Shown: piece by piece, positions 7,601 through 13,577 of the stretch
How the letters are laid out: each line of letters opens with the position of its first letter
Position numbering within the stretch: position 1 is the first letter of the stretch
Assembly: GCA_022763485.1 (NCBI GenBank)
Contig: JALEGX010000117.1
Location: forward strand, 1-33,228
Length of the DNA stretch: 33,228 bases
Source of the DNA: Paracoccaceae bacterium
GTDB lineage: Bacteria > Pseudomonadota > Alphaproteobacteria > Rhodobacterales > Rhodobacteraceae
Direction: 5' to 3'
Program-made: the position numbers and the translations under genes
Notes under the pieces: model-generated
Database searches by the model: none
Seen by the model: the letters and a program-made list of their open reading frames with translations, nothing else
Told to the model about the DNA's origin: nothing

Positions 7601-8976
7601 GAGGCACCGATTTCCGCGCGGATCCCGCCGCCGTTCTTGAACGACACGGCGACCGAGGCATCAACCGAACGCGCCGCGGCCAGATTGGCGTCTGCGGTCA
7701 GGTTGCCCAGATTGCTTTCTTCGGTCCGAACGGTGCCGCGGCGTCCGTCCAGATAGACATCGTGAAAGCCGTGCAGAACCGCATCTGCGGCGTCCACGAT
7801 GGCGCTGACCGCGTCGGTCAGGTCCTTGACGATATCCGCCTTGGTCGACCCGCTCAGCGCGTCCTCCAGGGTTGCAGCTCCGGTCACGTCCAGAACGCCC
7901 TGTTCATCCGTTGCGAAGACGCCGGACACGTTTGCATCAATGCTATTCAGCTGCAGGACGCCGTTGTCATCAAAGTCGACAACCAGACGGCCGACATAGG
8001 TGTATTCCCCATCCGTGCCGACGATCACGGTGGGATCATTGTCGGCATTGGTGGTCACGAAGGGATAAGAGTCTTCGACCTCATCGCCGCTGCGCAGCCT
8101 GTCCTGCCCGTCCGCCTGCAGCGTGTTCGACCCACCGGCGATGATGATGTCGACACCGTTCAGCAGTCCCGCCAGTTCCTTCTCCAGCGAAATCTGCTGC
8201 AGGTGAGAGGTCACGATGATCTTGTTGACGCCCTGGCCGATCAGCGCGTTGATCTGCGGTTGCAGAACAGCAGCCAGCGCCGCCATGTTGTTGCTGCCAC
8301 CGGTGATTTCATCCACGCCACCGGTCGAGGAGATGGATTCGATCAGCTGGGTGGTTGCACCGACCACACCGATCTTTTCACCGCCGCGCTCGATGATGGT
8401 GGCCGGGGCGATGTCCGGCGTATGAACGCCATTGGCCAGATCGGCCAGGCTTTCGTTGAACTGATCCGAGGTCAGGATCTGATCGGTGAACAGGCCCGAC
8501 AGGTTGCCGTCGCCCGAGAAATCCAGGTTGGCCGACAGGTAAGGGAACATCGCGCCCGGCCATTCGATGGTGCCACCTGCCCCATCCGCCCGGATAATCG
8601 ACGCCAGCGCCGAGGTGCCCGGATCAAATTCGTGGTTGCCCAGCACCGAGGCATCGAAACCGAGGATGTTCATGATGGTGACATCGACACGGCCGCCACC
8701 GCGCCCCATGTCCAGCGTCACTCCGCTCAGGTCCTGACCCAGAACTTCGGTGAACAGGCGCGTGTAGGCCGCGTCCAGCGTTCCGCCCATCGAGAAATCC
8801 GCCGCCGTCGAAAAGAACGGACCCGGGATGTAGTTGTCGCCGGAGGACACCAGGATCGAGTTTGCGTGGGTGTCTTCAAGATGATCGACGATGGCCGCAA
8901 AGTTCGGCGCATTGTCCAGAGCATCAACACCGCCTTCCAGATCGTTGGCGTGCAGCAGCTGCAGGGTATAGGTCAT
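4651..8976 (-). CDS. Secreted RTX protein: 5'-nucleotidase-like phosphoesterase + choice-of-anchor I propeller
   Basis: A 1441-residue protein starting at ATG 8976 with AAGGAAATT upstream; an extension to 9099 was rejected. There is no signal peptide. Residues 1 to about 680 form a metallophosphatase plus 5'-nucleotidase C-terminal domain (HANDLEGG 9-16, SGDN 45-48, GNHEFD 113-118, His258, NGGGIRAE 448-455). About 720-1165 is a choice-of-anchor I beta-propeller, often found with alkaline-phosphatase-like proteins. About 1169-1441 carries three groups of Ca-binding RTX nonapeptides (GGDGND, GGFGDD, NAGDD types) and ends in DGDLIL, as in type I secretion substrates. The inferred role is extracellular release of phosphate from nucleotides or organophosphates. 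The usual metal-site His residues of NDxHG and GHxH are Glu14 and a GGSN at 281-284, so the activity may differ. No type I secretion genes lie in the window. Confidence 0.88.
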   Translation of the reverse strand: MTYTLQLLHANDLEGGVDALDNAPNFAAIVDHLEDTHANSILVSSGDNYIPGPFFSTAADFSMGGTLDAAYTRLFTEVLGQDLSGVTLDMGRGGGRVDVTIMNILGFDASVLGNHEFDPGTSALASIIRADGAGGTIEWPGAMFPYLSANLDFSGDGNLSGLFTDQILTSDQFNESLADLANGVHTPDIAPATIIERGGEKIGVVGATTQLIESISSTGGVDEITGGSNNMAALAAVLQPQINALIGQGVNKIIVTSHLQQISLEKELAGLLNGVDIIIAGGSNTLQADGQDRLRSGDEVEDSYPFVTTNADNDPTVIVGTDGEYTYVGRLVVDFDDNGVLQLNSIDANVSGVFATDEQGVLDVTGAATLEDALSGSTKADIVKDLTDAVSAIVDAADAVLHGFHDVYLDGRRGTVRTEESNLGNLTADANLAAARSVDASVAVSFKNGGGIRAEIGASTDTGLDEGDGQVSQLDIDNSLRFNNDLTLITVTAEGLIQLLEHAVSGTDTDAGATPGRFAQVGGIRFSFDESRPAQQLATDGNGDYITDPATGLVQTTTAGSRIQTVALVDPVSGADIVIYRDGMLTSEAPAEIRMVTLNFLVDNNGDGYPFQELATDIQYLTEDGGTTMDGNAPNLLGEQKAFADFMMANHGTVDDAFAKAETDVFNDTRIIQLERNGGRDLILSDEPDASVEITRVGQLDSGETELFTGGSEVVATEGGKAFVTNGAQDRIDIFNLNDQSKAGMIDLSGIVDYDGVQSVAVKNGIVAAAVSRDGDANGVVALFQMDGTPLGTIEVGNLPDMVTFTPDGSKILVAGEGEPTDSSDPAGTIGIIDISNGVANAQTTVLDFTAFDGQEQALFAQGVLLEPGKSVSEDLEPEYITVLPDGNTAWVSLQEANAYAVVDLTTNSITAIRSFGLIDRSQPGFELDPSNRDNAINLQNFDNLFGMRQPDAITSMQINGQTYVFTANEGDARDHTEDRVKDLTLDPTAFPNADLLQQNENLGRLKIRTDIGDTDGDGDHDQLFHYGARSFTVYDVDGNVVYDSGSTFSRLIAEIRPDLFNHDDRDFDDRSDDKGVEPEAIAVGMVDDRPLLFVGLERDSGVFVFDVSDPANPAYVNYINGDLHGNISPETIAFIPAAESTSGKAQILIAYEGDGNTAVYDIARPDGEILVGTDNNDVLEAGEGHDVVDGLGGHDLLSGNGGNDTLNGGDGNDWLLPGDGSNLIDGGAGRDMLSYADQPDRVIVDLLHGRVHKGGEVDFVRNIERVTGSSQDDSFRGGFGDDMFRGLAGDDAFHFSYGGNDVADGSTGRDSVSYFGAFDGVEASLLRGRGSQGAADGDRYMSIEKLAGTIFDDKLTGARTNDVLNGHAGDDILIGNAGDDYLIGGLGTDIAVFNFNQDQYQVVRNGFATTVSYTGMGAGDGDDLLAHVEILRFADGDLIL

Positions 8977-8993
8977 CGGAGAATTTCCTTTGG

Positions 8994-9040
8994 GTGACAG
9001 TTCCGAAATACGCCGCCCGCCTAACAGGCGATTGTGACAG
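8994..9040 (-). promoter_or_regulatory. CTGTCA-type repeats upstream of the RTX phosphoesterase (possible Pho-like boxes)
   Basis: Read on the minus strand, CTGTCAC (9040-9034), CTGTTAG (9027-9021) and CTGTCAC (9000-8994) lie 18-65 nt before the start codon. PhoB sites are built of CTGTCAT-like repeats 11 bp apart. Here the first two are 13 bp apart, so the fit is imperfect. A phosphate-starvation role would suit the encoded phosphoesterase but is only suggested. Confidence 0.3.
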
Positions 9041-9617
9041 TTTTTCTGAACCTGCCGTGGGGTTATGCCCGACCTCCGCAAATCACGTTCACACCCCACG
9101 CAAAAGCGCGCCCTGACGTCACTTCAATAACCGCAATTTACGATTAAATTTCAAATGATTATCTTAAATTTTGGAAGTCACCCAGCAACCATCCCAGATA
9201 TGTAAAACTTGGACGAAACTTTTGTAACACAAGGGCACAGGCGGGTCGGATCCCGGATTGGCTGCGCCTGTTTCGGGTCGCCTGATCACTCGCAACCCTC
9301 AATGGTCCGTCGCGCGGTCGAAAGCGGACAGAGCGCTGGGGAGAAACCGCTGGAGTTTGTTGATGCAGGCAAGGCCATTCCCCCCGACCGCATCGCCACG
9401 CAACATCTTCGGCGGCCGCTATTCGACCAGCCCGAAGACCATCCTGTAGAACAAGGATAACCGATCCACGTCCCCTGCCGTCACCGGCGTGTTTCGCGCC
9501 ACCCGGGCCCGGACAAACGGACTTTCACTCTCACCTCACTTGGGGGAAGGATGAAAAGCAGTGCGGGCGGAGCGGCTTTGCCCCGCCAGCATGCCCCCTC
9601 GGGTCAACTCAGAGGGC
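9041..9617. other. Gene-poor stretch with an AT-rich core, no convincing gene
   Basis: With the leader at 8977-9040 this forms 640 bp without a supported gene, the longest gap in the window. 9121-9240 is strikingly AT-rich compared with its surroundings and holds two AAACTT copies exactly 11 bp apart (9205-9210 and 9216-9221). It may house the promoter of the RTX gene. 9241-9480 returns to coding-like GC content, but every frame is short. A plus-strand frame at 9209-9460 starts at TTG without a ribosome-binding site, and a minus-strand frame in the same place is interrupted by a stop. It may be a decayed gene. I see no tRNA or terminator in it. Confidence 0.4.
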
Positions 9618-10436
9618 TTAGCCTGCGGCCTTGCCGAAGCCGAACAGGCCACGGGCGCTGTCCTCATCGGACCGTTTCAACCGGCGGGCAGAGGCCCGGA
9701 CGCCTTCGCGCAGCTGCAAATCCGAGCGCAGCACCGGCAGCTCCAGCGGTGCGCGTGAGATCAGGATGCCGCGCGCGCCCCCGGATCCTTCGACCATGTA
9801 GAGGTTCGCCTCTTCCCACTCCAGATGCCCGCCGTCGATCATCGACTGCAGATCGCGGACAAAGTTGTGGCACTGCTGGTTTTCGACCAGCAGAACGTAT
9901 TTGTTGGCCTGACGCACCAGGTTCGCCAGCGCGACGAAATGGCTGACGGCGGTGTGAATATGCATGATCACGGCCTGGGTATAGATCAGGTCCGCCTTGG
10001 GCCAGCGATGCGAAAACGGCATCGTGATGTCCTGCAGCCCAAGCCGCCCCTGAAGTTCCGGATGCCGCTGCAAGGCCAGCTCAAGCTGCGTCGCACCGCG
10101 ATCGCCCCCGCTGACCATGACCTGTGGATACAGGGCGCCGACATTGGCGATGTGGTCGCCGCCCCCGCAACCGACCTCATGCACGGTTTCCGGTTGCAAC
10201 TGGCCGACCATTTCCAGGATCAGCTGCTGATTGGGATGGATCGGGGCACCGTGGGAGGTCACGTGACCGGTGGAGGCGTCAAAGGTCAACTGACCTTCGG
10301 TCGAGATCGCGCGATATTCGGTTTCGACATCCTTTTGCAGGCGCCGGTGATAGCTGTCCTGCGTGTAGTTGTCCCAATCGAAATCATCGTCGTAATATTT
10401 TCGGTTCTTGTAAAATAGCTGTCTGAACACACTCAT
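9618..10436 (-). CDS. Class I SAM-dependent methyltransferase
   Basis: A 272-residue cytoplasmic protein from ATG 10436 (MSVFRQLFYKN), with AGGGGGGAT upstream; an 8-residue extension was rejected. The Rossmann motif I is VHEVGCGGGDHIANV at about residue 90. It is followed by SGGDRG as the acidic strand 2 and by DLIYTQAVIMHIH in the motif IV/post-I region, typical of small-molecule or protein class I methyltransferases. The N-terminus is polar and rich in Tyr and Asp (YYDDDFDWDNY). The C-terminal 60 residues are basic and look like an unstructured tail. The gene stands alone, divergent from the TfoX gene, with no pathway genes nearby, so the substrate cannot be named. Confidence 0.75.
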   Translation of the reverse strand: MSVFRQLFYKNRKYYDDDFDWDNYTQDSYHRRLQKDVETEYRAISTEGQLTFDASTGHVTSHGAPIHPNQQLILEMVGQLQPETVHEVGCGGGDHIANVGALYPQVMVSGGDRGATQLELALQRHPELQGRLGLQDITMPFSHRWPKADLIYTQAVIMHIHTAVSHFVALANLVRQANKYVLLVENQQCHNFVRDLQSMIDGGHLEWEEANLYMVEGSGGARGILISRAPLELPVLRSDLQLREGVRASARRLKRSDEDSARGLFGFGKAAG

Positions 10437-10523
10437 GGCGCCAAATCCCCCCTCTTCCACGACGGGAGTAGCCTATCACGACTGTGTGAACAAGCACTGT
10501 GCCACAGCCCGCGCGAAGCCGTG

Positions 10524-10536
10524 GTGACACTGTCAC
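10524..10536. promoter_or_regulatory. 13-bp palindrome GTGACACTGTCAC between divergent genes
   Basis: GTGACA and TGTCAC form a perfect inverted repeat around one C in the 122-bp gap between the methyltransferase and the TfoX gene. Its size and symmetry fit a dimeric repressor or activator site. It lies 23 nt before the TfoX start, where binding would interfere with that promoter. The cognate regulator is unknown. Confidence 0.4.
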
Positions 10537-10558
10537 GCTGACGGTTTAGGGTCGGCAT

Positions 10559-10888
10559 ATGGCGACACCCGTTTCATCCATCCGCAACCTCGGCCCGGCC
10601 TTCGAACAGAGCTGTGCACGCGCCGGCATCCACAGCGCCGAAGAGCTGCGCGCGCTGGGGGCCGATGCGGCCTATGCCCAGTTGCTGCGCCACGGGACCC
10701 GCCCACATTTCATCGGCTACTACGTGCTGGTCATGGCGCTGCAGGGGCGTCCCTGGAACGATTGCCAGGGGGAAGAGAAAAAGGCCCTGCGCAAGACATT
10801 CGACGCGCTCAAGGCAGAGATGTCCGATCCCGGGCTGTGCGCGTTTGAAAAGGCGATGAACGAAATCGGCGTGATCGCCCGGCCCTGA
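10559..10888 (+). CDS. TfoX C-terminal-domain protein
   Basis: A 109-residue protein. SIRNLGPAFEQSCARAGIHSAEELRALGADAAY is the helix-hairpin-helix-like TfoX C-terminal domain (PF04994 type), ending in GRPWNDC, the position of the usual GRxW motif. The TfoX N-terminal domain is absent, as in many alphaproteobacterial versions. TfoX/Sxy proteins control competence in gammaproteobacteria; a role here is not established, and the domain may simply bind nucleic acid or protein. AGGGTCGGCAT ahead of the ATG supplies a Shine-Dalgarno. It stands alone as a single-gene unit. Confidence 0.82.
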   Translation: MATPVSSIRNLGPAFEQSCARAGIHSAEELRALGADAAYAQLLRHGTRPHFIGYYVLVMALQGRPWNDCQGEEKKALRKTFDALKAEMSDPGLCAFEKAMNEIGVIARP

Positions 10889-10952
10889 TGAGGCTGGGGG
10901 TTTTGTGGGGTTTTGCCTCACGCGGGATCACATCGGGTCACGAGGTTTTTTC

Positions 10953-10982
10953 TTGAAAGCAATTGGGGCCCGGGCTTAGCTT
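10953..10982 (+). promoter_or_regulatory. Candidate promoter of the fasciclin gene
   Basis: TTGAAA (10953-10958) and TAGCTT (10977-10982) are separated by 18 bp, preceded by a T-run. This would give a leader of roughly 120 nt that includes the two inverted repeats annotated next. The -10 is weak, so the call is tentative. Confidence 0.3.
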
Positions 10983-11017
10983 GGCCGCGCCGTCGTTCAA
11001 GGCCGCATAGGTCTAAA

Positions 11018-11077
11018 ACGCAGGGCATCCAGACAGGTCGGGCCTGCGTAACAGCTCACAGATACCAATCAGGTATC
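11018..11077 (+). promoter_or_regulatory. Two inverted repeats in the fasciclin leader
   Basis: ACGCAGG (11018-11024) pairs with CCTGCGT (11043-11049) around an 18-nt loop. GATACC (11061-11066) pairs with GGTATC (11072-11077) around AATCA. The second ends 34 nt before the start codon. They could be leader hairpins affecting mRNA stability, or operator sites. Confidence 0.35.
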
Positions 11078-11111
11078 GGCAAACCCGAACCTTATTCTGG
11101 AGTGAGACCAC

Positions 11112-11588
11112 ATGCTTCGCATCGCAACTGCAACCGTCGCAACCCTGATGGCCACCACCGCTTTCGCCGGCGGCAACTACAAGGACATCGTTGACACGGC
11201 CGCCAGCACCGAAGGGTTCAGCACCCTCGTCGCCGCCGTACAGGCCGCAGGTCTGGTCGACACGCTGAAAGGCGATGGCCCGTTCACAGTCTTCGCGCCC
11301 ACCGATGCCGCCTTTGCCGCGCTGCCCGAAGGCACGGTGGAGAACCTGCTGAAGCCGGAAAACAAGGACCAGCTGATCGCGGTTCTCACCTATCACGTGG
11401 TCCCCGGCAAGGTGATGTCGACCGACCTGAAGGACGACATGCAGGCCGTGACGGTTCAGGGTGGTGAGATCACCATCGACTTGGACAATGGCGTGATGAT
11501 CAATGACGCCAATGTGGCCGCCGCCGACATCAAGACCAAGAACGGTGTGATCCATGTGATCGACAAGGTCATCCTGCCCAGCAGCTGA
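11112..11588 (+). CDS. Secreted fasciclin (FAS1) domain protein
   Basis: A 158-residue protein with a Sec signal peptide ([19 protein letters not shown]) and a single FAS1 domain filling the rest. H1 is visible as [19 protein letters not shown], the central YHVVPGK is present, and the C-terminal H2 reads [16 protein letters not shown]1 domains mediate adhesion or small-molecule binding outside the cytoplasm. In bacteria many single-domain forms are abundant, stress-linked periplasmic proteins, but no specific role can be given. A GGAG Shine-Dalgarno precedes the ATG. The low codon complexity and long leader suggest good expression. The gene is monocistronic and followed by three hairpins. Confidence 0.93.
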   Translation: MLRIATATVATLMATTAFAGGNYKDIVDTAASTEGFSTLVAAVQAAGLVDTLKGDGPFTVFAPTDAAFAALPEGTVENLLKPENKDQLIAVLTYHVVPGKVMSTDLKDDMQAVTVQGGEITIDLDNGVMINDANVAAADIKTKNGVIHVIDKVILPSS

Positions 11589-11603
11589 CGCCCGCGCGCG
11601 CCC

Positions 11604-11650
11604 CGTTTTCTTGCAAAGAAAACGGCCCGAAATCTTTGCAAGATTTCGGC
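11604..11650. repeat. Tandem pair of perfect hairpins with TGCA-containing centres
   Basis: CCGTTTTCTT (11604-11613) pairs with AAGAAAACGG (11617-11626) around GCA. One nucleotide later, CCGAAATCTT (11628-11637) pairs with AAGATTTCGG (11641-11650) around TGC. Both have 10-bp perfect stems and the same design with different stem sequence. They lie 15 nt after the fasciclin stop and may block 3' decay or act as a terminator without a separate T tract. Confidence 0.6.
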
Positions 11651-11655
11651 ACCCA

Positions 11656-11690
11656 AAGAAAAACCGCCCGCTGAGATCTCAGCGGGCGGC
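11656..11690 (-). terminator. Terminator of ndk
   Basis: A 26-nt perfect palindrome (11665-11690, arms CCGCCCGCTGAGA) is followed on the minus strand by TTTTTCTTT (complement of 11664-11656). It lies 24 nt downstream of the ndk stop. Confidence 0.88.
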
Positions 11691-11714
11691 TCTGTGTCCG
11701 GGATCGGATCGGGC

Positions 11715-12137
11715 TTAGCCGACCAGTTCGATGCCCGAGAAGAAGTAGGCGATTTCAACAGCCGCGGTTTCCGGAGCGTCGGAACCGTGGACCGAGTTTT
11801 CACCAACCGATTCAGCGAACTCGGCGCGGATGGTGCCGGCGGCTGCGTCTGCGGGGTTGGTTGCGCCCATGACTTCACGGTTCTTTGCAATGGCGCCTTC
11901 GCCTTCCAGAACCTGAACGACGACCGGAGCCGACGACATGAATTCGCACAGTTCGTCATAGAACGGACGCTCGGCGTGCACTTCGTAGAATTTGCCGGCC
12001 TGTTCCTTGGTCATGTGGATGCGCTTCTGAGCAACAATGCGCAGGCCCGCTTCTTCGAACTTGGCGTTGATCTTGCCGGTCAGGTTGCGGCGGGTTGCAT
12101 CGGGCTTGATGATCGAAAAGGTACGTTCCAGTGCCAT
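11715..12137 (-). CDS. ndk: Nucleoside diphosphate kinase
   Basis: A 140-residue cytosolic enzyme that moves the gamma phosphate from ATP to nucleoside diphosphates through a phosphohistidine, balancing NTP and dNTP pools. Visible hallmarks are the N-terminal [10 protein letters not shown], the nucleotide-binding MGATNPADA segment and the active-site NSVHGSD with His117. The length is that of bacterial Ndk. The start is ATG 12137, preceded by AAGGAGAG; an upstream in-frame extension to 12206 lacks family similarity. It is a single-gene unit with its own terminator and a hairpin in its leader. Confidence 0.98.
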   Translation of the reverse strand: MALERTFSIIKPDATRRNLTGKINAKFEEAGLRIVAQKRIHMTKEQAGKFYEVHAERPFYDELCEFMSSAPVVVQVLEGEGAIAKNREVMGATNPADAAAGTIRAEFAESVGENSVHGSDAPETAAVEIAYFFSGIELVG

Positions 12138-12158
12138 GTGGCCTCTCCTTGGTCTGAT

Positions 12159-12174
12159 GGCTTGGGGCCAAGCC
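12159..12174 (-). promoter_or_regulatory. Leader hairpin ahead of the ndk Shine-Dalgarno
   Basis: GGCTTGG and CCAAGCC form a perfect 7-bp inverted repeat around 2 nt, ending about 8 nt before the AAGGAGAG ribosome site of ndk. It could affect translation or mRNA stability. No known riboswitch pattern is evident. Confidence 0.35.
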
Positions 12175-12256
12175 CGCGCCGTAAACAATTGCGCGCCGCC
12201 TAACACGGTCTGCGTCGCAAGAAAAGTGTCTTGATGGCTAATCCCCGTTTTCGCCT

Positions 12257-13459
12257 TTAGATCGCATCGGGCAAGGGGGCGTGACGGTCCAGCCAGCGCA
12301 CGTAGAGAATGCAGACCAACCCCAGGAAACTGGCCGCGGCCATCATGCCCAGCACCAGGTAGGGCGCGTTCGCGGCCTGTACCAGCGTTCCGGTTGCCGT
12401 GGTCAGAAGCGCCCCCAAAGCCACGGTCAGCGCCCCCGAAAGGCCAGAGGCGCTGCCGGCCAGCCCCGCCCGCACCGACATCACGCCAACGGTGGCATTG
12501 GCCACGGTCAGACCATTGCCGAACCCCACCAGGATGGCCGAGCCGAAGAACACCCAGACCGATCCGGCACCGCTCCAGAACAACAGCAGCCCGCCGGCCG
12601 GGCCCAGCGTTGCCACGATCCGGCCAAACAGAATCAGCGTGGTCAGCCCGGCATGGGCCGCCATCCGGCCGGTGACATAATTGCCCAGCATGAAGCCCCC
12701 GGTGATGATCCCGATCCCCAAGCCCAGCTGTGCCGGGTTCAGGTCAAACCAGGACGCGGCCACAAGCGGCGCACCGGTGATGAAGGCATAGAACGCGCCG
12801 ATCGAGAAGGAGGCGCAAAGCGCGTAGCCCCAGAAGCGGCGCGACGCAAAAAGCAACGGATATTGCCGCATCTGCGCGCCGAAGGTGGCAGAGCGCGTGG
12901 TGTTGGTCTCGCCCAGATCGGCCCAGAGCAGCACCACCATGCCAAGTCCCATGAGCGCATAGAGCACGAAGCTGGAGCGCCATCCGAACAGGATGTCCAA
13001 CTGACCGCCCAGCATCGGCCCCAGCATCGGAGCCAGTGCCATCGACATGGTCACATAGCCCAGCTTGCTGGCGGCTTCCTTGGGGTCATACATGTCCCGT
13101 ATCGCCGCGCGCGAAATCACCTGCCCGGCAATCGCTGCGCCCTGCAACATCCGGAAGCCCAGAAAGACCCAAACCGTTTCCGCCAACACGCAACCGATGG
13201 AGGCCAGCGCGAAGATCGCCAGCGACACCAGCATCAGCGGCCGCCGCCCAAACCGGTCCGACAGCGGCCCCATGATCAGCTGCAACACCCCCGACACGAT
13301 CAGATACAGCGCCACCGACAGGTTGACGACGGCGTAATCGGTGCTGAAATCCACGGCCATCTGCGGCAGCGACGGCAGGAACATGTTCAGCGACAGCACG
13401 GCCAGCGCCGAAGCAAACACAAGCGTGATGATATGCGGCGGGCTTTGGGCGGGGCGCAT
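12257..13459 (-). CDS. Bcr/CflA-family MFS drug exporter
   Basis: A 400-residue inner-membrane protein with about twelve hydrophobic segments. The A-loop motif [14 protein letters not shown] between TM2 and TM3 is the major facilitator signature, and the motif C-like LGPMLGGQL in TM5 marks the drug:proton antiporter class. The N-terminal [12 protein letters not shown] is typical of the Bcr/CflA multidrug resistance group. It probably exports a toxic small molecule using the proton gradient; the substrate is unknown. ATG 13459 was chosen because it has a GGAAG site upstream, whereas the longer frame begins with a TTG at 13492. It is divergent from the ABC-F gene with 118 bp between. Confidence 0.9.
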   Translation of the reverse strand: MRPAQSPPHIITLVFASALAVLSLNMFLPSLPQMAVDFSTDYAVVNLSVALYLIVSGVLQLIMGPLSDRFGRRPLMLVSLAIFALASIGCVLAETVWVFLGFRMLQGAAIAGQVISRAAIRDMYDPKEAASKLGYVTMSMALAPMLGPMLGGQLDILFGWRSSFVLYALMGLGMVVLLWADLGETNTTRSATFGAQMRQYPLLFASRRFWGYALCASFSIGAFYAFITGAPLVAASWFDLNPAQLGLGIGIITGGFMLGNYVTGRMAAHAGLTTLILFGRIVATLGPAGGLLLFWSGAGSVWVFFGSAILVGFGNGLTVANATVGVMSVRAGLAGSASGLSGALTVALGALLTTATGTLVQAANAPYLVLGMMAAASFLGLVCILYVRWLDRHAPLPDAI

Positions 13460-13577
13460 GGGAAAACACTTCCAAAAGAACTCTTGAGGCAACAGCTAGC
13501 ACGCGCTCCTGCCTTCGGCCACCGATCCCCGTTCAATTCGCTGGCAGGGCATGGGGCGCTCTGTTAAGAGCCGATCC

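Noticed and set aside
5392..8997. A 1201-codon open frame antisense to the RTX phosphoesterase
   Set aside because: It mirrors the opposite strand's codon bias (GC-rich third positions). It has no ribosome site or recognisable domain, and the minus-strand frame has clear families.
9209..9460. An 83-codon plus-strand frame in the gene-poor stretch
   Set aside because: It has a TTG start without a Shine-Dalgarno, no domain, and competes with equally poor frames; at most a remnant.
10889..10920. TGAGGC ... GCCTCA inverted repeat after the TfoX gene
   Set aside because: The arms are only 6 bp with a 20-nt loop and no T tract after them; too weak to call a terminator.
12281..13567. A 428-codon plus-strand frame opposite the MFS gene
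   Set aside because: Very Arg/Gln/His-rich without hydrophobic core; the minus strand encodes a full 12-TM transporter.
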